Made by a program: the position numbers and the translations under genes | In this document: in pieces, positions 7,259 through 14,868 of the stretch | Layout: each line of letters begins with the position of its first letter | How positions within the stretch are numbered: position 1 is the first letter of the stretch | Assembly (NCBI GenBank): GCA_012511735.1 | Contig: JAAZFK010000077.1 | Coordinates: forward strand, 1 to 14,884 | Direction of reading: 5' to 3' | DNA: 14,884 nucleotides | DNA from: Clostridiaceae bacterium | GTDB lineage: Bacteria > Bacillota > Clostridia > Saccharofermentanales > DTU023 | Notes under the pieces: generated by a model | The model's input: only the letters and a program-made list of their open reading frames with translations | Told to the model about the DNA's origin: nothing | The model's database searches: none

Positions 7259-8821
7259 TTATCGCTTCCAGAGTGAATGTCCGGTCATCTCCGCGGGGAC
7301 CGGCAAGTCCAGGATATCCAGCATGGTTGGCGCCAGATCCGCCAGGCGGCCATCGAGAAGCAGACCCTGTTCAAGGCCCGCACCGATCAGTTTGACCGGA
7401 TTGGTCGTATGGGCTGTAAAGGAGCCGTTGTTGACCGGGTCAATCATCTCTTCCAAATTTCCGTGATCGGCAGTAATAAGCGCCACACCGCCCCGGCTTA
7501 TAATGGCGGGGACGATTCTGGACATGCATTGGTCGACGGCTTCCAGAGATTGGACCGCCGCTTCAAAAATGCCTGTGTGCCCCACCATGTCGCCGTTGGC
7601 AAAATTCAGGATGATGACGTCTGTCTTCTCTTGCCCGATGACTTCCAACAAGCGATCGGTCACTTCAAAGGCGCTCATCTCGGGCTGGAGGTCATAGGTC
7701 GCCACCCTGGGCGACGGGACCAGGATGCGCGCTTCGCCAGGAAAGGGCTCCTCGCGCCCTCCGTTGAAAAAGAAGGTGACGTGAGCGTATTTCTCGGTTT
7801 CGGCGATCCGTAGCTGCGTCAACCCTGCCTGCGCGACCGCTTCGCCGAAGATCCCCGTCAGGCGCTCGGGCGGATAGGCGGTCTTGAACCCGTCAAACGA
7901 TTCAAATTCCGCGCTGTATTCGGTCATGCCCACATAGAAAAGGCCTAGAGGTGACCTGACGACCGGGAATTCATCGAAATCGGGCTGACAGAAGGCCCGG
8001 GTCAACTCCCTGGCACGGTCAGGCCTGAAATTATAAAAAATGAAGCTGTCACCCGGCTTGACCGGTCCGACAGGCATCCCTTTCTGATCGACCATCAGGA
8101 CAGGTTTAATGAACTCATCCGTCACGCCGGCGGCGTAGGACCTGCGGATGGCGGCCAGCGGGTCAGTGGCGCGTTCACCCTCGAAATCGCTTGCGGTAAG
8201 CGCGCGATAGGCCTGTTCAACACGCTCCCAACGATTGTCCCTGTCCATGGCGTAAAAGCGGCCATTCAAGGAGGCCACCCGCCCGATCCCTACCTTGTCC
8301 AGGTGATCCAGCAGGACTTCCATGTATCCGGCGCCTGATTCGGGCGGCGTGTCGCGGCCGTCAAAAAAAGCGTGAATGGCGACATCGGTAAGGCCTTTTT
8401 CCTTGGCCATATCAACCAGGGCAAGCAAATGTGTCAGGTGGCTGTGGACACCTCCATCGGAGAGCAAACCGGCCAAATGAAGGGTGGCCTTGTTTTCCCT
8501 GGCCTGCTGCATGGCCCAGACCAGGGCCGGGTTCTCATAGAGGCTGCCATCTTCGATGGCCTTGCTGATGCGAAGCAGATCCTGATAGACGATTCTGCCC
8601 GCGCCGATGTTGGTGTGGCCAACTTCGGAGTTGCCCATCTGCCCCTCAGGCAGACCCACATCGGGTCCGCTCGTCTTGATCACAGATTCGGGCCATTTTT
8701 CAGAAAGACTGTCAAGGAAGGGCGTGTGAGCCGCAAGGACCGCATTGCCTTCAATTTTGTCAGAAAGTCCCCAGCCATCCAGAATCAAAAGGGCGACGGG
8801 TCTTGTGGGTCGATCGGTCAT
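7259..8821 (-). CDS. gpmI: 2,3-bisphosphoglycerate-independent phosphoglycerate mutase
   Basis: 520 residues, typical of the Mn-dependent iPGM of the alkaline phosphatase superfamily. It interconverts 3- and 2-phosphoglycerate in glycolysis. Motifs in order are ALLILDGWGL with metal ligand Asp15, GQMGNSEVGHTNIGAGR with the phosphoserine nucleophile Ser65, FFDGRDTPP, GRFYAMDRDNRWERV, NFRPDRAREL, the HVTFFFNGGREEPFPGE substrate loop, ILNFANGDMVGHTG and the metal-binding ADHGNLEEM. The ATG lies 3 nt after the pgk-tpi stop, and its Shine-Dalgarno (AAGGGG, 6 nt before the ATG) overlaps the last codons and stop of that gene, so translation is coupled. Together with PGK and TIM it forms a contiguous triose-to-2-phosphoglycerate segment. 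enolase, the usual next gene, is absent and nifJ follows instead. Confidence 0.98.
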   Translation of the reverse strand: MTDRPTRPVALLILDGWGLSDKIEGNAVLAAHTPFLDSLSEKWPESVIKTSGPDVGLPEGQMGNSEVGHTNIGAGRIVYQDLLRISKAIEDGSLYENPALVWAMQQARENKATLHLAGLLSDGGVHSHLTHLLALVDMAKEKGLTDVAIHAFFDGRDTPPESGAGYMEVLLDHLDKVGIGRVASLNGRFYAMDRDNRWERVEQAYRALTASDFEGERATDPLAAIRRSYAAGVTDEFIKPVLMVDQKGMPVGPVKPGDSFIFYNFRPDRARELTRAFCQPDFDEFPVVRSPLGLFYVGMTEYSAEFESFDGFKTAYPPERLTGIFGEAVAQAGLTQLRIAETEKYAHVTFFFNGGREEPFPGEARILVPSPRVATYDLQPEMSAFEVTDRLLEVIGQEKTDVIILNFANGDMVGHTGIFEAAVQSLEAVDQCMSRIVPAIISRGGVALITADHGNLEEMIDPVNNGSFTAHTTNPVKLIGAGLEQGLLLDGRLADLAPTMLDILDLPVPAEMTGHSLWKR

Positions 8822-8824
8822 GCG

Positions 8825-10768
8825 CTACCCCTTGGTGATCCGGCCAAATTCATCGGCTTTGAGCGAAGCTCCACCGACCAGGCCTCCATCGACATGGGTC
8901 TGGGCAAAGAGCCCTGCCCCGTTGTCACCATTCACGGATCCTCCGTAAAGAATCTTGACCGGCTCGGCTTCTTTTTCGCCATAAAGTTCATTCAGGATCG
9001 TCCGGATGAAAGCACAGGCCGCTTCCGCCTGGGCATCTGTCGCCGTCAGGCCGGTACCAATGGCCCAGACCGGTTCATAGGCGACCATGACCTGGCAAAG
9101 CGAATTGGCCGGAACACTCTCAAAGGCAGCTTTAACCTGCCTGAGCAAAACATCTTCTGTCTTGGCTTCCCGGCGTTCCTCCTCAAGCTCCCCCACGCAG
9201 ACGATCGGCCGGACACCCCAGCCCAGCGCCGCCAACAATTTGGCGTTCACGGTCTGATCCGTCTCACCGAAATAGGCACGGCGTTCGGAGTGGCCGATGA
9301 TGACGTATGGAACATGCATATCAGCCAGCATTTTCATGGATACTTCACCGGTAAAAGCTCCGCCGTCTTCCTGATGACCATTCTGGGCGGCCACATGGAC
9401 AGGCGTTCCCGCCGTATGCTTCAAGGCCCGGTCGAGCACGGTAAAGGGGACGGCCAGGATCACTTTGGCAGGAGAGGCCTTGGCATAAGGTTGGATCTGA
9501 TCGATCAGATCCAACGCCTTGGCCGGTTCGCCAAAATTCATCTTCCAGTTGCCGGCAACCACCAGGCCCCTGGCGTCGCGGTCAAGCAGGCAATCGATGC
9601 CCGGCAGAACCTTGCCTTCCAGGAACTCAAGCGAAGCGCCGCCGCCTGTGGAAATATGGGTCACCTTGTCCGCAAAACCCAGCTGTTCCATGGCTGCCGC
9701 CGAATCACCGCCGCCGATGATGGAGACAATGTCAGCATCGGCAATGGCTTGCGCCACACGGCGGGTTCCACCCGCGAAAGCGTCGAACTCGAAGACACCT
9801 ACCGGTCCATTCCAGACAACAGTCCCTGATTCCTTGATCGCCTGGCTGAACAAATCTGCTGTTTGGGGCCCGATGTCAAGCCCCATCATGTCCTCGGGAA
9901 TTTGGTCCGAGGGCACAGTTAAAACTTGTGCGTCAGGCGCGTACCTGTCCGCTACGATGGTATCCACGGGAAGCAGCAGCTCGACTCCCTTTTGTTCGGC
10001 GAGTTTCATCAGGTCCGCGGCCAGATCCACCTTATCCGTTTCACAGATTGAAGTTCCCACGGACCAGCCTTTGGCGGCCATGAAGGTATAGGCCATGCCA
10101 CCTCCGATCAGGAGCTTGTCGACATGATCGATCAGGTTGCGGATGACGCCGATCTTGTCAGAGACCTTGGCCCCGCCCAAAATCGCTGTCAAGGGTCTTT
10201 TGGGTTCGCGGACGGCCCTGCCCAGCATTTCAAGTTCTCTGTTGATGGTATAGCCAGCTACGCCGGGAAGAAAAGACGCTACACCCGCAGTTGACGCATG
10301 GGCGCGGTGGACGGCTCCGAAGGCGTCACTGGCATAGAGCTCCGCCAGGGAAGCCAGACTTTTCGCGAATTCAGGTTTGTTTTGAGTCTCTTCCTTGTGG
10401 TAGCGGACATTTTCCAGAAGCAGGATCTCCCCGTCTTGCAAAGCACCGGCTTTTGATTGAGCATCCTGGCCGATCACATCTTCAGCCAGAGTCACGGGAA
10501 GGTCGAGCAATTCAGAAAGACGCCTGGCCACTGGAGCCAGGGAAAGAGCCGGATCGAACCCCTTGGGCCTTCCCAGATGAGACACAATGACAAGGCGGGC
10601 TCCCCGCTCAATCAAGGCGCGGATAGTGGGCAATGCTGCCCGTATTCGCCGGTCATCCGAGATCTCCTTGGTTGCCTTCTCAAGCGGCACATTGAATTCG
10701 GCTCTGAGGAGGACACGTTTACCTCTTACTTCTACATCGTCGATTGTTTTTTTGTCGTAGCTAACCAT
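8825..10768 (-). CDS. pgk-tpiA: Bifunctional phosphoglycerate kinase / triosephosphate isomerase fusion
   Basis: One uninterrupted 647-codon frame encodes two complete glycolytic enzymes. PGK spans about 1-398: VSHLGRPKG, LLENVRYHKEE, DAFGAVHRAHAST, GGAKVSDK with Lys201, WNGPVGVFE, GGGDSAAA and STGGGASLEFLEG are all present. TIM starts near residue 401 with almost no linker: AGNWKMN (Asn407, Lys409), GHSERRAYFGETD with catalytic His493, AYEPVWAIGTG with catalytic Glu565, and the phosphate-binding ILYGGSVN and GGLVGGASL. The same covalent arrangement is known from Thermotoga maritima. In PGK the usual RVDFNVP is RAEFNVP, so Glu24 replaces a substrate-binding Asp, and the usual NDAFG is SDAFG. 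The start gives the normal PGK N-terminus; AAGGA sits only 3-4 nt before the ATG, an unusually short spacing. A 176-bp leader separates it from the PHP gene, and gpmI follows after 3 nt. Confidence 0.97.
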   Translation of the reverse strand: MVSYDKKTIDDVEVRGKRVLLRAEFNVPLEKATKEISDDRRIRAALPTIRALIERGARLVIVSHLGRPKGFDPALSLAPVARRLSELLDLPVTLAEDVIGQDAQSKAGALQDGEILLLENVRYHKEETQNKPEFAKSLASLAELYASDAFGAVHRAHASTAGVASFLPGVAGYTINRELEMLGRAVREPKRPLTAILGGAKVSDKIGVIRNLIDHVDKLLIGGGMAYTFMAAKGWSVGTSICETDKVDLAADLMKLAEQKGVELLLPVDTIVADRYAPDAQVLTVPSDQIPEDMMGLDIGPQTADLFSQAIKESGTVVWNGPVGVFEFDAFAGGTRRVAQAIADADIVSIIGGGDSAAAMEQLGFADKVTHISTGGGASLEFLEGKVLPGIDCLLDRDARGLVVAGNWKMNFGEPAKALDLIDQIQPYAKASPAKVILAVPFTVLDRALKHTAGTPVHVAAQNGHQEDGGAFTGEVSMKMLADMHVPYVIIGHSERRAYFGETDQTVNAKLLAALGWGVRPIVCVGELEEERREAKTEDVLLRQVKAAFESVPANSLCQVMVAYEPVWAIGTGLTATDAQAEAACAFIRTILNELYGEKEAEPVKILYGGSVNGDNGAGLFAQTHVDGGLVGGASLKADEFGRITKG

Positions 10769-10944
10769 GATTCCTTCACTTGTCTTGATAGCCGGCCAGG
10801 CCGGTCTGTTCCTGTCATCTCGATACTGTTTAAGGAGGCCGGAAGACCCCCATTAATTTTACTGCTTCCCGCCAAAAGACGCAGTTGCCATTTCCCCGAA
10901 TATTCTAACCTAAATCCAGCCTGTTCGTGACTTGAAGACAATTG
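10769..10944 (-). other. Leader/intergenic region upstream of pgk-tpiA
   Basis: This 176-bp gap is the longest non-coding stretch in the window. It contains AT-rich -10-like hexamers (TAGAAT near 10907, TAAAAT near 10863 on the minus strand) but no matching -35, so I cannot assign a promoter. Its 3' part has repeated GC-rich blocks that could pair in more than one way. There is no terminator after the PHP gene, so read-through from upstream is possible. A 69-codon TTG frame crosses it but resembles no known protein. Confidence 0.4.
10792..10804. repeat. Perfect GC-rich inverted repeat 24 nt before the pgk-tpiA start
   Basis: CCGGCC and GGCCGG flank a single central base, so the site is a perfect dyad in DNA and a tight hairpin in RNA. 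It lies just 5' of the pgk-tpiA ribosome binding site. A further copy of the same hexamer (CCGGCC in the transcript) lies at 10837-10842 and could compete for pairing. No U-tract follows, so it is not a terminator. Confidence 0.5.
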
Positions 10945-11832
10945 TCATGAAAAGGGACGACTTTCGCCATGGTACATCTCCGCGTGTTGGTCATCTCTGC
11001 CGTGACTGTCAGAGCCTGCGGTACAGATCAGGTCGAGCCCCGCCGCGACCTTGAACATCAATTGTGACTGCCTCGAGCTTGATTGACCGTGGAAGCACTC
11101 AATCCCTTCAATTCCCTTCCCACGCAGTGCCTCGAAGTGAACTTGCAGCTCGCTGAGCACTTTTCCTTCATCAGGGTCGTCGCACCAGCCATACAGCTGT
11201 GGATGTGCCAGGACGGCCAGGCCGCCTGATCGTTTGAACACCTCCGCAACTTCCTCTACGCTCCTTCTTTGACGCGGAATGTAAGCAGGTTTCCCCTCAG
11301 CCAGAAGCTGATGAAAAGCATCCAATATAGTGGCGAATCCGCCTTCCCTGACCAGCCACAAGGCCATATGAACGCGACCTTTAATGGAGCTTGCATCCGC
11401 CTCATCGGCCAGATCCGCCGCCTGGATGGCATAGCCAAGCTGGTTGAGACGCGCCAGCATCCGGCGGTTTCTATCCTCTCGCTCCCAAGCAAGTTCCTGC
11501 AGGTAGGCCTGAAGATCCGCGGGATTATCCTCGGTAAAGTAGCCCAACACATGGACTTCCCGTCCCTGGAATTGCGCGCTGCATTCGACGCCGGGGACGA
11601 AGCGGGGCAAGCCAGGGCTGGAGAGCCTGTCCATCTCATCCCTGACGCCGGGAATACCAGCCATGGAATCATGGTCTGTCAAAGCAAAAGCTTTGAGCTT
11701 ATTGGTGGACACCTGACGCACCAGCTGGGCCGGACTTTGCGCCCCGTCCGAAAAGTAAGAATGTAAATGAAAATCTACGCCGCCCGACAAAGAGGCCTCA
11801 TGCAGGAAGCGGGCAAGCGGAATATCAGTCAT
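10945..11832 (-). CDS. PHP-domain phosphoesterase (YciV/RNase AM-like)
   Basis: 295 residues from the chosen start. It belongs to the PHP metal-dependent phosphoesterases and is most like the YciV group, whose characterised member is a nucleoside 3',5'-bisphosphate phosphatase / 5'-3' RNase. Metal-binding motifs are DFHLHSYFSDG (His22, His24, Asp29), LTDHD (His54), PGVEC (Glu83), VHVLGYF (His94), GRVHMA (His155), LAHPQ (His210) and GSDSHG (Asp275, His277), so the active site looks complete. The frame extends a further 34 codons upstream, but that stretch lies inside the glycosyltransferase gene and looks like shadow coding. The ATG at 11832 overlaps the glycosyltransferase stop by 8 nt (ATGACTGA), which suggests coupling. 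The substrate cannot be read from sequence; roles in nucleotide or RNA-end turnover are possible. Confidence 0.88.
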   Translation of the reverse strand: MTDIPLARFLHEASLSGGVDFHLHSYFSDGAQSPAQLVRQVSTNKLKAFALTDHDSMAGIPGVRDEMDRLSSPGLPRFVPGVECSAQFQGREVHVLGYFTEDNPADLQAYLQELAWEREDRNRRMLARLNQLGYAIQAADLADEADASSIKGRVHMALWLVREGGFATILDAFHQLLAEGKPAYIPRQRRSVEEVAEVFKRSGGLAVLAHPQLYGWCDDPDEGKVLSELQVHFEALRGKGIEGIECFHGQSSSRQSQLMFKVAAGLDLICTAGSDSHGRDDQHAEMYHGESRPFS

Positions 11833-12787
11833 ATCCGCTTGCTTTCCCCGCCTCGTCCCTCTCAAAAGTCGCCTCAATAAAGTAACGTGGCCTGGCCTTG
11901 ACTTCGCGGAAAAGACTGTCGATGTAAATGCCAATCAAACCCAAACTGATCAGGATGATGCTGCCGATTAAAAGCTGGAGCAAAATGACTGTGGTAAAAC
12001 CGGTCGCCGCCCGCCCTTGAAAATACCTGACCAATGTCTGGATGGAAAGACCGAAGAAGATCAGAAGGAAGATGGTCCCTATGCTGCTGATCAAAATCAA
12101 AGGTCGCGAGGAAAATCCCGTCAGCGCATTGATGGAAAGGCGTATCAACTTGCGAAGGCCCCACTTGCTCTTGCCGGCCTGGCGTTCTTCGACGGTGAAG
12201 GAGAACGAAACCCGCTTAAATCCCATCCAGGCCGAAAGCGCGCGAAAGAAGGTATCTTTTTCGGGTATGGTCTTCCAGTAATCAACCACCTTCCGGTCCA
12301 GCAGCTTGAAATCAGACGCGTTCCTCAGTTGGATGCCCGACATTTTCCTGAAGATTGAATAAAACAGCCGAGCCGCCAATCGATTCTCCGCCTGAGGGCC
12401 ACGTCCGGTCTTGACGCCCTCAACGACCTGGTAGCCCTGCCGCCATAAATGGATCATCTGGGGGATGTAATGGGGCGGGTGCTGGAGGTCACCGTCCATG
12501 ACGATGACGGCATCACCCAACGCCTGATCAAGGCCGGCACAGATTGCGGCTTCCTTGCCGAAGTTTTTCGACAGCCGGAAGGCCCTGATCCGTCCGTTCT
12601 CTTCAGCGCTATCCAGTAACAGATCCCAGCTGTCGTCCTCCGAACCATCATCAACCGCGATGATTTCGTAGGCCAGATCCTCCTGTTCCAGAACCCCGCG
12701 TACGGTCTCCAGGGTGAGGACGATCTGATCCGCTTCGTTGTAGAAGGGGATGACCAGGGAAATCACTTCCGAATTTCTATGACGCAT
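11825..12787 (-). CDS. Family 2 membrane glycosyltransferase (GtrB/DPM1-like)
   Basis: 320 residues with the layout of polyprenyl-phosphate glycosyltransferases. An N-terminal GT-A domain has SLVIPFYNEAD at 10-20, VDDGSEDDS at 45-53, KNFGKEAA at 74-81 and the metal-binding MDGDLQHPP at 97-105. FRKMSGIQLRNASDFKLLDR (146-165) and the GKSKWGLRKLI motif (205-215) are typical of the family. Two transmembrane helices lie at about 228-250 and 264-289, with a short cytoplasmic tail. It probably moves a sugar from a nucleotide donor to undecaprenyl phosphate on the inner face of the membrane, for wall or lipid glycosylation; donor and final acceptor are unknown. Its AAAGGAAG ribosome binding site directly follows the U-tract of the upstream terminator, at a rather long spacing of about 10-12 nt. 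The PHP gene overlaps its end. Confidence 0.93.
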   Translation of the reverse strand: MRHRNSEVISLVIPFYNEADQIVLTLETVRGVLEQEDLAYEIIAVDDGSEDDSWDLLLDSAEENGRIRAFRLSKNFGKEAAICAGLDQALGDAVIVMDGDLQHPPHYIPQMIHLWRQGYQVVEGVKTGRGPQAENRLAARLFYSIFRKMSGIQLRNASDFKLLDRKVVDYWKTIPEKDTFFRALSAWMGFKRVSFSFTVEERQAGKSKWGLRKLIRLSINALTGFSSRPLILISSIGTIFLLIFFGLSIQTLVRYFQGRAATGFTTVILLQLLIGSIILISLGLIGIYIDSLFREVKARPRYFIEATFERDEAGKASGYD

Positions 12788-12805
12788 GGCCGCAACGCTT
12801 CCTTT

Positions 12806-12838
12806 AATAAAAATGGACGCGTAATGATTACACGTCCA
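12806..12838 (-). terminator. Strong intrinsic terminator after the NlpC/P60 gene
   Basis: On the minus strand TGGACG-T-GTAAT (12838-12827) pairs with ATTAC-G-CGTCCA (12825-12814), a stem of about 12 bp with one wobble pair and very short loop, followed at once by TTTTTATT (12813-12806). It begins 28 nt after the stop of the wall hydrolase gene. The Shine-Dalgarno of the glycosyltransferase (12805-12798) starts at the next base, so transcripts ending here would lack it. A small extra dyad, TTACC/GGTAA at 12851-12863, lies between the stop codon and the terminator. Confidence 0.88.
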
Positions 12839-12866
12839 CCTCTTGTTTCATTACCATCGGTAACGC

Positions 12867-14813
12867 TTAGTCGAGCACGCGATTGACACGGGCCGGAGCA
12901 GGATAGTTCATCAGGTCAGTCGTGATGACTCCTCCGTTGGCGCTGCTCGCGTGGATCATCTTGTTGTCGCCGATGTAGATACCGACATGATGATAACCGC
13001 TTCCCCTGCTGAAGAAGAGCAGATCACCGGGGAGCAGATTGGAGAAATCGCGCCCCGAGATGGACACTTTGGTTCCCAGTTGCCTGGCCTGCGGGTCGGA
13101 TCCGTGCGGAATATTCTTGTAGCCGATGGCTTCGTAGGTATACTTGACCAGGCCGGAACAGTCAAAGGCGCTCATGGATCGTCCGCTCATCCGGTAAGGC
13201 ACGCCCAGAGCCGATTTTGCGATATCAACCACGCGCTGTCTGCTGTCGCTGTTGGCGGCGCTTCCCGATGAACCTGTCTGGCCGGATCCGCTGCTTCCTG
13301 ACGACGATCCCCCGGAACTGCTCGAAGACGAGGACGAAGAGCCGGACGAGGGCTTGGTCTTAGAGATCAAATCATTGGAGATATAGCCGGTCTTGCCGCC
13401 GGATGTCCTGATCATGGTCCAGTCCGGACCTGTCGCCAGGCTGGTGAGCTGCTCACCCAGGCGAACAACGATGACAATAGCGCAGCTGGTGTTGGGTTCA
13501 GATCGAATATTGGCGGCGCCCGTAGAGACATAGACTGACCCGGAAGACTTGGTAAATCCTTCGGGTGGCGGCTTGATGTTGGTCAGAAGATCGCTTCGGA
13601 TAAAGCCGGTCTTGTTATTGTCAAGCTTGATCTTGGACCAGGTGTCATTGGCTTCCAGCTCGGTCACAGCCTGGTTGATCTTGACGCGGTCGATGACGTC
13701 AGAGTCGGTCGTCGGCGAACTTCTGACATTGACCTGGTCGGAAGCGACGTAGAGCGTCCGGTTGGTTTTGACAAAGGGATTGGCGGGAGGGGTATCACGC
13801 AAGAGGTGATTGAACACATAGGCGATGACTCCGCCCTCGGTCCTGACCTTGGACCAGCCACCGTTGTCGGAAATCTGATAAAGCCGGTCGTCCATGAAAG
13901 CGGCGCCGATGATCTCGGAGTCAGTCGAGGGCTCCTCGCGCAGGTTGGCCACCTCTGTGTCCACGTATTTGTAACGCCCCGTTTCGAGCTCTGTGATCTC
14001 GTCGGCGGGCTTGTCCGGCCCGAACAGGTCGTTGTGCATGTAGCCGCGAAGTCCGTGCTCTGTCCTGATATTGGACCATTCCTCCCCCGCTTCCAGGACC
14101 AGGATGGTCATACCCCGCAGGCCGAAGCCTTCAATGGGATAATTGGTGCCCGGACCCTCCCGGACGTAGACCTGACGATTTTGGATGTAATAAGTCTCAC
14201 CCGTCCTGGGGACAAAATGGGGCACATCACTGACATCTTTACTGTGGATAAAACCCTCAATGCTTTTGTGCCTGACGGGAATCCAGTCATCGGCGTCGGC
14301 GGTCTGGAACAGAATATCACTCTCCCGGACCGTGGCCAGCAAGTCGGACGCGCTGTCAGGAGCGGCGTAAATACCGGCCGATTCGCTGATTACATAGAGT
14401 CTGGGATAGGATACTTCCCCGGAATCTTCGGTTTCCGGCGCCGTTTCAGACGGATCCTCCGGCTCGATCAGCACGATGGTGGGAGCGGGGCCGGTTTGAT
14501 CCGTATCAACAGGGTCAGTCTCCGTCTCGATCGGAATGGGATGATCGCGGTCGATCAAGCCAACAGGCGCATCCAGGTCGCCGTACTCCTCAAGGGCAAC
14601 TTCGACCTGTTTGGAGGAAGCGACCGCAACGATAAAGAGCGTGAGGATCAAGACAAAAGCAAGGGCGGGAAGGCCGTAGAAAATAATCCGTCCCCGATTC
14701 CCTGTGGCGGGGCGCCGGCGTCTTCTCACGTCGGGGCGACCACGCCGGACGATTCGCTCGGGCTTGATCAAAGGTTCTTTTCCGTTCCCCGTGTCAGGGG
14801 TCTTATCTGGCAT
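12867..14813 (-). CDS. Membrane-anchored cell-wall hydrolase: five SH3-like domains plus NlpC/P60
   Basis: 648 residues from the chosen start. A basic cytoplasmic N-terminus (RRGR, then RRRRR) precedes a single membrane helix at about 42-65, so the rest faces the wall. An acidic, Pro-rich stretch follows, then five bacterial SH3-like repeats at about 138-193, 207-264, 281-338, 353-411 and 427-484 (signatures such as NVRSSP and NIRSEP), a Ser/Gly-rich linker at about 488-522, and an NlpC/P60 peptidase domain at 526-648. The catalytic triad is intact: Cys552 in FDCSG, His609 in HHVGIYIGD and His621 in MIHAS. Such enzymes cleave peptidoglycan stem peptides, commonly gamma-D-Glu-diaminopimelate bonds; the exact bond here is inference. 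I chose ATG 14813 (AAGGA 8 nt upstream) over the in-frame ATG 14870, which lacks a binding site and overlaps a consensus -10 element. It stands alone between its promoter and a strong terminator. Confidence 0.95.
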   Translation of the reverse strand: MPDKTPDTGNGKEPLIKPERIVRRGRPDVRRRRRPATGNRGRIIFYGLPALAFVLILTLFIVAVASSKQVEVALEEYGDLDAPVGLIDRDHPIPIETETDPVDTDQTGPAPTIVLIEPEDPSETAPETEDSGEVSYPRLYVISESAGIYAAPDSASDLLATVRESDILFQTADADDWIPVRHKSIEGFIHSKDVSDVPHFVPRTGETYYIQNRQVYVREGPGTNYPIEGFGLRGMTILVLEAGEEWSNIRTEHGLRGYMHNDLFGPDKPADEITELETGRYKYVDTEVANLREEPSTDSEIIGAAFMDDRLYQISDNGGWSKVRTEGGVIAYVFNHLLRDTPPANPFVKTNRTLYVASDQVNVRSSPTTDSDVIDRVKINQAVTELEANDTWSKIKLDNNKTGFIRSDLLTNIKPPPEGFTKSSGSVYVSTGAANIRSEPNTSCAIVIVVRLGEQLTSLATGPDWTMIRTSGGKTGYISNDLISKTKPSSGSSSSSSSSSGGSSSGSSGSGQTGSSGSAANSDSRQRVVDIAKSALGVPYRMSGRSMSAFDCSGLVKYTYEAIGYKNIPHGSDPQARQLGTKVSISGRDFSNLLPGDLLFFSRGSGYHHVGIYIGDNKMIHASSANGGVITTDLMNYPAPARVNRVLD

Positions 14814-14821
14814 GTCGTGTT

Positions 14822-14826
14822 TCCTT
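14822..14826 (-). promoter_or_regulatory. Ribosome binding site deciding the start of the NlpC/P60 gene
   Basis: AAGGA on the minus strand, 8 nt before the ATG at 14813. No comparable site precedes the ATG at 14870. Confidence 0.7.
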
Positions 14827-14868
14827 CCATAAGAAAGAGGCGCCGAATGCAAGTTCCGGCTTTTGGCC

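Noticed and set aside
8372..9829. A 485-codon open frame on the plus strand opposite gpmI and pgk-tpiA
   Set aside because: It is fully antisense to two genes with complete catalytic motifs, shows no recognisable domain, and is explained by GC-biased codon use in the minus-strand genes.
10732..10941. A 69-codon TTG frame on the minus strand in the gap before pgk-tpiA
   Set aside because: No ribosome binding site, no recognisable features, and it runs into the pgk-tpiA coding region.
10937..10946. Perfect palindrome GACAATTGTC at the end of the PHP gene, considered as a terminator or operator
   Set aside because: Too short, without loop or U-tract; dyads of this size are expected by chance.
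11833..11934. N-terminal extension of the PHP protein by 34 residues
   Set aside because: It lies wholly within the glycosyltransferase gene and is Arg-rich in a shadow-like way; the PHP family starts close to the ATG at 11832.
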